Below, in pieces: positions 34,452-43,680 of a stretch of 57,011 bases of DNA. The translations under genes were made by a program, and so were the position numbers. Every line of letters begins with the position of its first letter. Position 1 is the stretch's first letter. The notes beneath the pieces are model-generated. The model did not search any database. It was not told the origin of the DNA and saw only the letters and a list, made by a program, of their open reading frames with translations. This stretch comes from Pseudorhodoplanes sp. (GTDB lineage: Bacteria > Pseudomonadota > Alphaproteobacteria > Rhizobiales > Xanthobacteraceae): assembly GCA_013388965.1 (NCBI GenBank), contig JACAEG010000321.1, forward strand, positions 1 through 57,011. Direction: 5' to 3'.

Positions 34452-35600
34452 TCAGAACAGGGATTGCGTCTTGCCGATCCGGATCGGGCCCAGAAAGGCT
34501 TCGCCGTCGACGAAACGCAGGGGGAGAGAGACGGCCTTGCGGCCTTCGATCTCCGCCGGCTGGCCGAGCATGGCCGCAAAGCCCGCCGCGAGGCTCGGCG
34601 CCGCCTTTTCGCGCGCGATGGCCCCCAGCCCTGGCGCGATGCGGTCGAGCGCATCCAGCGCAGCCCCCGCACGCTCGCTCCCCGAACCCGGCCGCGACAG
34701 GTAATCGACACCCAGTTGCTGGAGCAGCCTCTCAAGCCCCGCGATCGTGACGCGCAGCTCGCCATCGAGGCGGCCATTGGCCGTCAGCCCCAGCCGCCCG
34801 GATCCGGTCGCGAGCCATTCGCTCTGACGCATGCGAATCGTCCGCACATCGATCGCCCCGTTGGATTGCTGGATTTCGCGGAAGCGCACGGACCACGGCT
34901 TGGGAGAGAAATCCTTGAGACCGCGCAGATTGATGTCGGCGCTGGCGTCGGTCGCCGCGGCAAAGAACGGCCCAAGCGCCGGCGCGGATACGGACGAAAG
35001 CTCGAGAGCGATATCGATGACCGGCCGGTCGTCCCAGGCCCCATCCGCCATGCGCGCGTGAAGTTCCGCATGCTTGCCCGCGGCCACCCGCGCGGCCGTG
35101 CCTCCGATTGTCCGGTCAAAGACGGGATCGTTCATGACGATGGAGATCCGCTCCGGCCGGCGCGGATTTCCGCGCACGCTGGCCTGCGCAAGACTCCAGT
35201 TCACCAGCAGCTCGGGCGCCGCGTTGACGTCGCCGACATGCAGAGGTCCGGTAAACTCGCTAATCAGCAATGTCGGCTGCCAGACCTGCGCCGCCACCAG
35301 AATTCCGGGCGCCGTGATCGCCAGCGGCGGCTGCAGCGCACGCAATTCGGCTGCCGCCTTGTCGCAGCGGACCTCGATGCGGAAGGGAAAGCCGCCGACC
35401 GTGTGGGACCCGCAGGTGTAGATGCGACCCGCTCTCGCCTCCCGGTCGAGCCAGCCGGTCATCGCGGTTTGCGCGCGGGAGGCTGCGTAGAACCAGACGC
35501 CGCACCAGGCCAGCGCAATCGCAAGCAGCAACGCGGCCGGCACGGCGATCAGCCATGAGCGGCGGCGGGATGGCGGCTGGACGGCACGGTCGTAGGGCAT
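34452..35600 (-). CDS. DUF2125-family envelope protein
   Basis: A 382-residue alphaproteobacterial DUF2125 protein: one N-terminal membrane helix (about 16-36, IAVPAALLLAIALAWCGVWF) and a long beta-rich exported domain with the typical YTCGSHTVGGFPFRIEVRC start, whose two cysteines probably pair. The function is unknown. ATG at 35600 gives a normal membrane anchor; upstream in-frame codons are arginine-rich and unlikely. It converges on tyrC. Confidence 0.87.
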   Translation of the reverse strand: MPYDRAVQPPSRRRSWLIAVPAALLLAIALAWCGVWFYAASRAQTAMTGWLDREARAGRIYTCGSHTVGGFPFRIEVRCDKAAAELRALQPPLAITAPGILVAAQVWQPTLLISEFTGPLHVGDVNAAPELLVNWSLAQASVRGNPRRPERISIVMNDPVFDRTIGGTAARVAAGKHAELHARMADGAWDDRPVIDIALELSSVSAPALGPFFAAATDASADINLRGLKDFSPKPWSVRFREIQQSNGAIDVRTIRMRQSEWLATGSGRLGLTANGRLDGELRVTIAGLERLLQQLGVDYLSRPGSGSERAGAALDALDRIAPGLGAIAREKAAPSLAAGFAAMLGQPAEIEGRKAVSLPLRFVDGEAFLGPIRIGKTQSLF

Positions 35601-35763
35601 GTCCCGAATCCCGATCCTGATACCGATAGTCGAAATGCGCCGAATGCGGCGTTTCGAAGATGACGGCCGCAGCCCCGCATGGCAAATGCGACGGCTCGGC
35701 CGTTGCAAGGGCCTGCGAGCCCTGTTACGCCAACCCAACAGAGCGCTCTCATATCACACCTGA

Positions 35764-36339
35764 ATGAGCCCCGAATCCGATCCTTCCGAAGACCTGTGGG
35801 TCTTCGGCTATGGCTCGCTGATGTGGCGGCCTGGCTTTGAATTCGTCGAGAAAACGCCGGCCCGGCTGGTGGGTCTGCACCGGGCGCTTTGCGTTTATTC
35901 ATTCGTTCATCGCGGGACGCCCGAGCGACCGGGGCTCGTGCTTGGCCTCGACCGCGGCGGCGCCTGCCGCGGGATAGCCTTTCGAGTCGCCGCCAAGCAC
36001 CGCGCGAGCACCATCGCCTATCTGCGCGCACGCGAGCAGGTGACTGCGGTCTATCGCGAGACGCTGCGAAGCGTGACGCTGTCCGGGCAGCCGGAACGCC
36101 GGGTTGCGGCGCTGACCTATGTCGTGGACCGGGGACACCCGCAATATGCCGGCAAGCTGTCCATTGCCGAGCAGCTTCACCACATCCGGCAGGCGCACGG
36201 CCAATCGGGAGCCAATCCCGAATACGTGCTGGCGACGGTTGCGGCTCTGGAAGGACTTGGCTGCCGCGACCGGGACCTGCACCTCCTCGCGGAGAAGCTC
36301 AAAGGGCCGCACGACCTGCAGCACCTGCCGACCCTCTAA
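35764..36339 (+). CDS. ChaC-type gamma-glutamylcyclotransferase
   Basis: A 191-residue protein of the ChaC/GCG family: substrate loop LWVFGYGSLMWRPGF (11-25) and a catalytic Glu in YLRAREQVTAVYRE. Such enzymes split glutathione to 5-oxoproline and Cys-Gly. It is divergent from the DUF2125 gene and ends 2 bases from the plsC stop. Confidence 0.92.
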   Translation: MSPESDPSEDLWVFGYGSLMWRPGFEFVEKTPARLVGLHRALCVYSFVHRGTPERPGLVLGLDRGGACRGIAFRVAAKHRASTIAYLRAREQVTAVYRETLRSVTLSGQPERRVAALTYVVDRGHPQYAGKLSIAEQLHHIRQAHGQSGANPEYVLATVAALEGLGCRDRDLHLLAEKLKGPHDLQHLPTL

Positions 36340-36341
36340 AT

Positions 36342-37079
36342 CTAGCGTGTCTTGCGCGCGCGCTCCCGCTCGCCGTTTTCGACAAGGCGCGCCGTCGTGG
36401 TCTCGATCTCGCTTTGCAGCCGCGCAAAGAAGGCATGCTTGTCGAGGCCGGGCTCGATCAGATCGCAGGCCTCCACCACGATGGTGCCGGGATAGCGCCG
36501 GAAGGACCTGCGAGGCCAGAACAGGCCGGAATTCAGGGCGAGCGGCAGGCAGGGCACGCCCAGTTCTGCATAGAGATGCACCACGCCGTACTTGTAATTC
36601 GGCTCCGCCCCGGGCGCCCGGCGCGTCCCTTCCGGGAAAATGATGATCTGGCGACCGCGCCCGACCTCCACCTTGGCGCGCGCGGCGATCTGCGCCAGCG
36701 CTCTCGAACGCGCCCCGCGATCGACCGGAATCATCTCGGCCTTGCGCGCGCACCAGCCAAAGAAGGGAATCCACATCAGTTCCCGCTTGAGAATGTAGGC
36801 GGGGTCGCTGAACACCGTCATCAGCGCGAAGGTCTCCCACAACGACTGGTGCTTCGACGCGATCAGCAGCGGCCCCGGCGGGACTTTATCGAAGCCGACG
36901 AGCTTCATGTCGATATTGCACACGATGCGCAGCAGCCAGAAATTCGTCCGGCTCCAGAGCCGCACCATCCAGAGAAGCGCGCCACGCGGCATCGCAAGCG
37001 TCGGGAGCGCCACGATCAGATAGACGAAAAGTACGAGATAGAAGAGCAGATTGAAAACGACGGACCGAAGGATGATCAC
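36342..37079 (-). CDS. plsC: 1-acyl-sn-glycerol-3-phosphate acyltransferase
   Basis: Adds the second acyl chain to lysophosphatidic acid in phospholipid synthesis. The 245-residue protein has an N-terminal membrane helix (about 4-28), block I SKHQSLWETF with H77 and E82 (HX4E rather than the common HX4D), and block III FPEGTRRAPG. GTG start. It follows ydcF-like gene by 31 bases and belongs to the ftsE-ftsX-ydcF-plsC string. Confidence 0.92.
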   Translation of the reverse strand: MIILRSVVFNLLFYLVLFVYLIVALPTLAMPRGALLWMVRLWSRTNFWLLRIVCNIDMKLVGFDKVPPGPLLIASKHQSLWETFALMTVFSDPAYILKRELMWIPFFGWCARKAEMIPVDRGARSRALAQIAARAKVEVGRGRQIIIFPEGTRRAPGAEPNYKYGVVHLYAELGVPCLPLALNSGLFWPRRSFRRYPGTIVVEACDLIEPGLDKHAFFARLQSEIETTTARLVENGERERARKTR

Positions 37080-37110
37080 GAACTCATTCCGAATGAGGCG
37101 GGTTACGATG

Positions 37111-37827
37111 TCAGGCGGTCGGCTCGAGCCGAATCCGTACCACCGAGACGATATACTTCAGATACTCCGTAAACAGCAGCCGGGCGATTGCGCCGTTCGA
37201 CCAGATCGTCCCGCCCTTGCTGGTCACGACCGGATAGGGCACGAGCCGGATCCCCGGCAATTGATGGGCGAGCTCCGCCATCGCACGCGGGATGTGATAG
37301 TTCGACGTGACGATGATGAGCGACTTGAAGCCGCGCTCCTCGGCCCATCGCCTTGTTTCCGCGGCGTTGCCGACGGTGTTCAATGCCGAGCGGTCGATAT
37401 CGACGCAGCATTTGATGGTCTTGGCGTATTGCGGGGTCAGGCGTGCAATCTCGCGCTCATTGGTCGCGCGATTGACCCCGGTAATGAGAAGCCGCTGACC
37501 GCGCCCGGCGGCCAGAAGCTCGATCGCATCCGCTATCCGCGACGCGCCGCCGGTCAGAACCGCAATGCCGTCGGCCTTTCCTTCCAGCGCAATTTCGTCG
37601 CCCGGGACAAGCCAAAGGAACCGGACGAAGCCGATGATGAAAAGCAATGACGCGATACCCAGCGCGGCGAAAGCGGCCAGCGCAAGGCGTGCAAGCGGAC
37701 TGCGCGCTTGTTTGCCTGACGTCTTTTCGGCGCCGTCGTCGCGGCCTTTCGTCTGCGATTCGATCGCCGGCATCGGCGGGTCTTCCTCCACTCCGGCAGC
37801 AGGCCGGACGCTGCCGTCATACGGCAT
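37111..37827 (-). CDS. YdcF-family (DUF218) membrane-anchored protein
   Basis: A 238-residue protein with one membrane helix (about 48-72) and a DUF218 domain: VLTGGASRIADAIEL, then RSALNTVGNAAETR and IIVTSNYHIPRAM. The YdcF/SanA group is linked to envelope or nucleotide metabolism, with no settled reaction. The ATG lies inside the end of ftsX (11-base overlap), so it is co-translated. Confidence 0.88.
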   Translation of the reverse strand: MPYDGSVRPAAGVEEDPPMPAIESQTKGRDDGAEKTSGKQARSPLARLALAAFAALGIASLLFIIGFVRFLWLVPGDEIALEGKADGIAVLTGGASRIADAIELLAAGRGQRLLITGVNRATNEREIARLTPQYAKTIKCCVDIDRSALNTVGNAAETRRWAEERGFKSLIIVTSNYHIPRAMAELAHQLPGIRLVPYPVVTSKGGTIWSNGAIARLLFTEYLKYIVSVVRIRLEPTA

Positions 37828-38773
37828 CGAGCGTCTGATTTACAGTGTGCCGGGAGGTGACCGCGGTCAGCGCCGCTGCCAGGGCGATCTGCAGCAGTAT
37901 GAGAATGTAGCCCTCGATCCCGATCGAAAGGGTGCCGAACAGCGCGGTCAGCTGGTCGCCGCCGGCCGTGGCCATGAAGCGGTTGACGGCGAAGCCTCCG
38001 GCGGCGAACAGCAGGATCGCCGCGCCCCCGCCGATGAGCCCGCCCTTCAGCCCCAGGACGAGAAAATGGCGCTGAAACTGGCTGGCGATATAGCCGTCCT
38101 TGGCGCCGATGAAGTGCAGCACCTCGACGATCGGCCGATTGCTTGCCATCGCGCCGCGGGTCGCAAACGCGACGCACAGGACCATCGCCGCGAGCATCAG
38201 GACGAGAATGAGCGCGCCGACGATCACCACGGTGTCCGACATGCTCCGCATCCGATCCACCCAGCCGCGATGATCGTCGAGGCTGGCGCCGGGCACGGCC
38301 TCGGCCAGCGCAGTGCGCAGCCGCGGCAGGTCGACATCGGCGCCGTCGGTCAGCCGGAGCACGATCAGGCGCGGTACCGGCAACTGTTCGAGCGACAGAC
38401 CCGTGCCGAGCCACGGCTCCAGCAGGCGCTCAGATTCCTCCCTTGTATAGGGGCGGACGTCTGCAATGCCGGAAAAGCGGCGCGCGATATCGGAAGCGCG
38501 GGCGAGATCGGCTTCCATCTCGCGGCCGGGCACGGGTCGCACCTGGATCGTAAGCTCGCGCGCGACATCCGATTGCCATTCGACTGCCGACGCGCGCACG
38601 AGCATCACCGCTCCGGTCGTCAGCGATGCCAGAAAGGTCATGATGGCAACGACCGCAACGAGCGCACGGCCACCGACCGAATCCTGCGGCACGATCGACG
38701 CCGACGCGGTCGGCACCGGCATTCGCGAGTTGGGCGAACCTGATCGTGACTGCGCCAGATCGAAATCGGTCAT
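37817..38773 (-). CDS. ftsX: FtsX, cell-division ABC permease
   Basis: A 318-residue permease with a cytoplasmic N-terminal tail (1-40), first membrane helix LVAVVAIMTFLASLTTGAVM, a periplasmic domain (about 65-165) and three more helices. With FtsE it activates peptidoglycan hydrolases at the septum. It starts 6 bases after the ftsE stop. Confidence 0.93.
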   Translation of the reverse strand: MTDFDLAQSRSGSPNSRMPVPTASASIVPQDSVGGRALVAVVAIMTFLASLTTGAVMLVRASAVEWQSDVARELTIQVRPVPGREMEADLARASDIARRFSGIADVRPYTREESERLLEPWLGTGLSLEQLPVPRLIVLRLTDGADVDLPRLRTALAEAVPGASLDDHRGWVDRMRSMSDTVVIVGALILVLMLAAMVLCVAFATRGAMASNRPIVEVLHFIGAKDGYIASQFQRHFLVLGLKGGLIGGGAAILLFAAGGFAVNRFMATAGGDQLTALFGTLSIGIEGYILILLQIALAAALTAVTSRHTVNQTLDAV

Positions 38774-38779
38774 CCGCTT

Positions 38780-39439
38780 TCACTCGTAAACGTGCAGGCG
38801 CCCCTCGTGAAGCACGAGACGGCGCGCATCGTACTGGTCCATGAGGGCGATATCGTGGGTGGCAATGATGACGGACGTGCCCGCCTTGTTGAGCTCGATA
38901 AAGAGGCGAAGCAACCGCTGCGCCAGGGTGGGATCGACGTTGCCGGTCGGCTCGTCGGCGAGCAGCAGGCGAGGACGTGCGATGACGGCCCGCGCGATGG
39001 CCGCACGCTGCTTCTCACCGCCCGAAAGCACCGGCGGCAAAGCGTTTATCCGCTCGCCAAGTCCGACCCATTGCAGCAGTTCGACAACCTCCCTCCGATA
39101 GCTCGTTTCCTCGCGGCCGATCACCCGAAGCGGCAGCGAGACATTTTCATACGTGGTCATGTGGTCGAGCAGTCGGAAATCCTGGAACACGACGCCGATG
39201 CGCCGGCGGAGGGTGGCGAGCGCATCCTTGCTGAGGGTCGCAACATCGTGCCCGAACATCGTGATCAGACCTCGGGTCGGCTTGATCGACAGGAACAGAA
39301 GCCTCAGGAGCGACGACTTGCCCGCGCCCGAGGGGCCGGTCAGGAACTGGAATGAGTGCGGCTCGACACGGAAGGTCAGATCCCGCAGAACCTCGGGACC
39401 CAATCCGTATCGCAAGCCGACATTCTCGAATCGGACCAC
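38780..39439 (-). CDS. ftsE: FtsE, cell-division ABC ATPase
   Basis: A 219-residue ABC ATPase: Walker A GPSGAGKSS, Q-loop FQDFRLLDH, signature LSGGEKQRAAIARA, Walker B LLLADEPTGNVD and H-loop IIATHDI. I use the GTG at 39439 (VVRFENVGLRYG), preceded by GGAGCGAGGG, because it gives the usual FtsE N-terminus; an extension to 39493 is possible. It works with FtsX directly downstream. Confidence 0.93.
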   Translation of the reverse strand: MVRFENVGLRYGLGPEVLRDLTFRVEPHSFQFLTGPSGAGKSSLLRLLFLSIKPTRGLITMFGHDVATLSKDALATLRRRIGVVFQDFRLLDHMTTYENVSLPLRVIGREETSYRREVVELLQWVGLGERINALPPVLSGGEKQRAAIARAVIARPRLLLADEPTGNVDPTLAQRLLRLFIELNKAGTSVIIATHDIALMDQYDARRLVLHEGRLHVYE

Positions 39440-39646
39440 CCCTCGCTCCGGCCGGCCGCAATTCGGGGCATGCCCGGCGGCGAATCGCTGCAATCCCGCG
39501 TAGCGGCCGGTTTACAGGATTACGGAGCCATCCGCCAAAGGCGCCCGGGCTTCAGGGCCCGCGGGAACCCGCAAGGCCGGCATGGTTTCCGTTTCGTTAA
39601 CATTCGGACGAATACGGTGGGCAGACGTCAACGGCTGCGATTCGCC

Positions 39647-40603
39647 ATGCTGCTCGTCTGCCCCCATTGCTCCACATCCTACGAGATCGACCCGCACACC
39701 CTGGGAGCGACGGGCCGCTCGGTCCGCTGCACAAATTGCCGTTCGGTCTGGTTCGCGGAAAGCCGGCAGGATGCCTTCGAGTCGATCGGCGCCGGCGATC
39801 CCGAACCGGCGGCCGAGCCGGCCCCCAAGGCAACGCAGCCAACGGGCGCTGCACCGGATATTCCGCGGGAGACTTACCGCCCGCGAGTCCAGGCCGTCGG
39901 CAACGATACCGATCCCGACGCGGCCGACTGGATCGCCGAGGCCGACCTGACGGCCATTTCGCTGGTCCCGGAGGGTGAAGATCTTCTGGGATCGGCCCCC
40001 GAGTTGTCGCCCTTTGAGGATTTGGATCACCTCGACGGCTCCATTGCCGATCCGGCCACCCGTGACCCTGCATTCACTTACCCGCCGTCACGGCCGCGAT
40101 ACAGAGGCGGGCACGCCTTCAACCGGAGGCCAGGGCCGAAAGCCAGTCGCTTGCCGTGGCGCGTTGCTCCGCTGCCTGTCGCGATCGCTGTTCTTGCCGG
40201 GCTCATCGCCATCATCCTGGGCTGGCGTCAAAGCATCGTGCAATTCGCGCCGCAGACCGCATCGTTCTTTGCAGCAATCGGATTGCCCGTAAATCTGCGC
40301 GGCACAGTCTTTCAGGATATCCGCACGACTCAGGAAATGCATGAGGGCATTCCCGTGCTTGTCGTGGAGGGGAATATCGTCAGCATATCCAAGAAGCCGA
40401 CCGAGGTGCGGCGCCTGCGCTTTTCCCTGCGCGATGCGGCCGGGCACGAGGTCTATAGTTGGACCGCGCTTCCGAGCCGCTCAGTCGTGGAGCCGGGCGA
40501 TTCCGTCCAGTTCCGGTCGCGTGTCGCATCGCCGCCCGCCGAGGGACGCGACGTGATCGTCCGCTTCTTCAACCGCCACGACGTCGCGTCGGCAACGAGA
40601 TAA
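39647..40603 (+). CDS. MJ0042-type zinc-ribbon protein with DUF3426 domain
   Basis: A 318-residue protein with an N-terminal zinc ribbon (C5-x-x-C8 and C28-x-x-C31, CPHCSTSYEI and CTNCRSVWF), an acidic linker, one membrane helix (about 177-200) and a C-terminal DUF3426 periplasmic domain (VLVVEGNIVSISKKPTEVRR). The function is unknown. It is divergent from ftsE; the 207-base gap must hold both promoters, and no other feature is seen there. The cpdR-like gene follows 4 bases later. Confidence 0.85.
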   Translation: MLLVCPHCSTSYEIDPHTLGATGRSVRCTNCRSVWFAESRQDAFESIGAGDPEPAAEPAPKATQPTGAAPDIPRETYRPRVQAVGNDTDPDAADWIAEADLTAISLVPEGEDLLGSAPELSPFEDLDHLDGSIADPATRDPAFTYPPSRPRYRGGHAFNRRPGPKASRLPWRVAPLPVAIAVLAGLIAIILGWRQSIVQFAPQTASFFAAIGLPVNLRGTVFQDIRTTQEMHEGIPVLVVEGNIVSISKKPTEVRRLRFSLRDAAGHEVYSWTALPSRSVVEPGDSVQFRSRVASPPAEGRDVIVRFFNRHDVASATR

Positions 40604-40607
40604 TCGC

Positions 40608-40985
40608 ATGGCAAGGATACTGATCGCGGAGGATGAGGACTCGCTGCGCGCGCTGGTTGCTCGCGCGCTCGCGCAGGATGGCCATGAGGTCACAGCCACG
40701 TGCGACGGAGGCGAGGCGCTGGAGGTGCTGACGCGCGAGGCGGGGCGTTTCGATCTCTTGCTGACGGATATCCGCATGCCGGTCATGGACGGGATCGCAC
40801 TGGCGCTCGCGACCAGCCGCGACTACCCGGACCTCACGATCCTGCTCATGACCGGCTATGCCGACCAGCGAGAGCGGGCGCAGGGCCTGGACGCCTTGAT
40901 TCACGACGTCGTCGCCAAGCCGTTTTCGCTCGCCGACATTTGCACCGCGGTGAACGGGGCGCTCGCGGCCCGCACGGTGCATTGA
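40608..40985 (+). CDS. cpdR: Single-domain response regulator (CpdR-like)
   Basis: A 125-residue receiver domain with no output domain: acidic pocket AEDED, phosphoacceptor D54 in LLTDIRMPVMDG, T in LLMTGYADQ and the lysine in VAKPFSLADI. CpdR controls ClpXP proteolysis and the cell cycle in alphaproteobacteria, and this protein has the same start (MARILIAEDE) and length. The symbol is likely but other single receivers exist. Confidence 0.75.
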   Translation: MARILIAEDEDSLRALVARALAQDGHEVTATCDGGEALEVLTREAGRFDLLLTDIRMPVMDGIALALATSRDYPDLTILLMTGYADQRERAQGLDALIHDVVAKPFSLADICTAVNGALAARTVH

Positions 40986-41008
40986 GGATCGAGCAAGGAA
41001 TCCGCGGA

Positions 41009-43570
41009 TCAGAAGTCGCGCAACAGGCGCTCGATATAATCCAGCTCAAGTTGCGGACGCAGTGGATCGGCAAAGCGGCGTCGCAATTCCTCCAGAATGC
41101 GGCGTGCGCGCTGGACGTCGATTTCACCCGGCACCTTGACGGTGACGTCGTCGCCGTAATCGCGCCCGCGCAGCGGCCGACCGAGCGGATCGGTCTCCTG
41201 TTGCGCGCGCGCCTGGCCGTTGCGGCCGGGCTGACCGGGGCCCTGCCCCATCATGCCCTGCTGCTGCATGGCCTGCGCCATCCCTTGAGCGCCCTTTCGC
41301 ATGGCCTCAAGCGCCCGGCCCTGCGCGCCCACGGCATCCTCGGCATTGCCCTCGCCCAACGAGCCCTCGGCATCGCCCATCGCGTCCCCGGCCCGGCCCA
41401 GCTGCTCCATGCCGGCGTCGCCTTCCTGACCGTCCTGGCCCTCCTGGCCTTGCTGACCCATGCCGCGCTGGCGCAACTGTTCCAGCAGCTTGTTCAGCCG
41501 ATCCCGCAGCGCCTGCTGATTCTGCCGCAGATCGCCGAGATTCTGCTCGCCCTGCCGTCCGTCCTGGCCCTGCTGGCCCTGCTGACCGCGCTGGCGCTCT
41601 CGCCGCTGGTCCTGCCCCTGCCGGAAGGTACGGTCGCGCAATTGCTGCTGCTTGCGGATCATGTCGCCCAGTTCGTCGAGCGCCGACATCATGTCGTCGT
41701 CGCCCTGCTCTCCGGGCTGCCCGGGACGGGCCGTCTGCAGATTTTCGAGCATTGACTGCAATTCGTCGAGCAGCTGGCGTGCCGCGTCCCTGGCGCCCGA
41801 GCGCGCAAGATTCTCGAGCCGGTCGATCATGCTCTTCAGATCCTGCGGCCGCAGGTTGCGTGCATTGGGATCGGCGCGCGCCATCTGGTCCGGATTGCGC
41901 TGCATCTGCTCGGCCAGCGCCTGCATGAACTTGTCGAGCGCGGCACGCAGATCGTCCGTCAGCTTCTTGATCTCTTCGTCGCTTGCGCCGCGCTCCAGCG
42001 CCTGACGCAGGGCATCCTGAGCCGCCCGCAATGCGGCTTCCGCATCGGACACATTGCCGTCCTCAATATTGACAGCCATCTGCCAGAGCCGATCCACCAC
42101 CGCACGCAGATCGTCGTCCGACTTCGCGCGCGTCAGCTCCCAGAAAATCGATCGCAGTCCGAGATAGACGCCGGCTTCAGGCGTAAACTTTTCCGGCGCA
42201 ATGGCGAGCGCGTCGAGCGCAACCAGCACCTTCGGCTTGGCCTGCGAGTCGAGCGCAAGATTGCGGCGCTGCTCGATCAGGGCGCGCGCGACGGGCTTGG
42301 TGAACATCCGTTCCGGCAGCCGCAATTCGAACGGTTCGGACTGGCCTTCGTTGCCGGCTTCGTCGCGCGCCCGCAGCGTCATGAGCACGTCGACGCCGGC
42401 CCACGGGTGATCGGCCATGCTCTTGGTCGTCTGTCCGACGCCGCTGCGGGTGCGCAATTGCGGCAGCACCAGCGGCATTTCGGGCGCTCCGTAAAGCGGC
42501 CGGGCGCCCTCGCTGCCGCTCTTGCGCGCGAACATCGCCTGCGCATCGACGACTCCGTAATCGTCATCGATCTTGTAGGAAAGCTGCAGCGAGCCGCGCA
42601 GTTGCGGTTCGGGGTCCTTCGCCAGCGCAATTGAGGGCACGCGGTCGGGAATGGCCGTGAACGACCATGTCACGCCGCCGCCAAGCCTGCGCAGGGTCAC
42701 GTCGCCGCTTTCATTGATGACGAAACGGCGCTCTTCGGAGTCTGCGGCGGCTTGCGGATGTTCCTCGGATTTCTCCTCCTGCAGCCCGCCCTTCACCACG
42801 ATGTCCAGTTCCGACACGCCGGTCGCCCGCACGACCAGGACGGACTTTGCAGGCACGTTGACCGGGCCGGAGGCACGCGGCGTCTCTCCCGGCCGCAACC
42901 CCGCCAGAATGACCGGCGGGCGCGCCGTATAAGGCGGGGGTGTCACCCAGGCATCGACACGGTAATTCACGGGCGTCACGACGCCCTGCCAGTCGAAGGC
43001 CGCGGCGAGGCGCCTGCCCCGGTCACCGCCCGCGGCAAAGAAGGTCGCGACCACAAGCACGGCCGCGAGAGCGCGCAACGCATAGGGATCGCGCAATGGC
43101 AATTGCGGCGAAGCCCAGCCCGATCTGGCCTTTCTTGCCGCGATCTCGGCACGCTCGCGATGCGCCTGCCAGAGCGCGGCCGACATCGGATCGTTCTGGG
43201 TTACGGCCAATTCGTCGGCGACGGCCGTTGCCGGACGATGCCGCAGGCCGCTGTTGCGGTCGAGCCGGCGCAGCCCATCCGATGCCGAAGGCCAGCGCAC
43301 CCAAATCAGGGGAAATGCTGCTGCAAGGGTCAGAAGGGCGAAAATTCCGAGCCCAATGGCCCGTCCGAGCGGGGGTAGCCAGAGCCATAGCCCGAGCCAG
43401 GAAAAGGCGAGGAAAAATCCGAGGACGGTCGCAATGGCCGCCAGCGGCGGCCACAGGCTTTCCCAGAGCAAGGTGAGGCGGGCCCGTCGAAGCGTGCGAT
43501 CGAGCTGGCCCGGAAGCCGCTTCGCCGAAAACTTTTGATCTTCAGGATCTTGCACGCGGCCTTCGGTCAT
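41009..43570 (-). CDS. TIGR02302/DUF4175-family large membrane protein
   Basis: An 853-residue alphaproteobacterial protein. Two membrane helices lie near 38-80 and another near 165-185; a periplasmic beta-rich part (about 190-430) follows. The C-terminal 350 residues are a helical region extremely rich in Gln, Arg, Gly and Met (RQGQDQRRERQRGQQGQQGQ and similar). The function is unknown. The ATG at 43570 gives the typical MTEGR start. Genes on both sides suggest envelope or cell-division related work, which is inference. Confidence 0.88.
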   Translation of the reverse strand: MTEGRVQDPEDQKFSAKRLPGQLDRTLRRARLTLLWESLWPPLAAIATVLGFFLAFSWLGLWLWLPPLGRAIGLGIFALLTLAAAFPLIWVRWPSASDGLRRLDRNSGLRHRPATAVADELAVTQNDPMSAALWQAHRERAEIAARKARSGWASPQLPLRDPYALRALAAVLVVATFFAAGGDRGRRLAAAFDWQGVVTPVNYRVDAWVTPPPYTARPPVILAGLRPGETPRASGPVNVPAKSVLVVRATGVSELDIVVKGGLQEEKSEEHPQAAADSEERRFVINESGDVTLRRLGGGVTWSFTAIPDRVPSIALAKDPEPQLRGSLQLSYKIDDDYGVVDAQAMFARKSGSEGARPLYGAPEMPLVLPQLRTRSGVGQTTKSMADHPWAGVDVLMTLRARDEAGNEGQSEPFELRLPERMFTKPVARALIEQRRNLALDSQAKPKVLVALDALAIAPEKFTPEAGVYLGLRSIFWELTRAKSDDDLRAVVDRLWQMAVNIEDGNVSDAEAALRAAQDALRQALERGASDEEIKKLTDDLRAALDKFMQALAEQMQRNPDQMARADPNARNLRPQDLKSMIDRLENLARSGARDAARQLLDELQSMLENLQTARPGQPGEQGDDDMMSALDELGDMIRKQQQLRDRTFRQGQDQRRERQRGQQGQQGQDGRQGEQNLGDLRQNQQALRDRLNKLLEQLRQRGMGQQGQEGQDGQEGDAGMEQLGRAGDAMGDAEGSLGEGNAEDAVGAQGRALEAMRKGAQGMAQAMQQQGMMGQGPGQPGRNGQARAQQETDPLGRPLRGRDYGDDVTVKVPGEIDVQRARRILEELRRRFADPLRPQLELDYIERLLRDF

Positions 43571-43680
43571 TCTCGCGCCAATGGAAACCCTCGATTCTGG
43601 AAGCCTAGCACGCTATGCAAGTTCCATGCAGGCCTTCACGCAAACCTGATCGTCCAGCCCGATCTGGGTCCAGGGGGCTC

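Noticed and set aside
41100-42000. Low-complexity Gln/Gly/Arg region as a tandem DNA repeat
   Set aside because: The repetition is in amino-acid composition within the TIGR02302 protein, not in exact DNA units, and is typical of that family.
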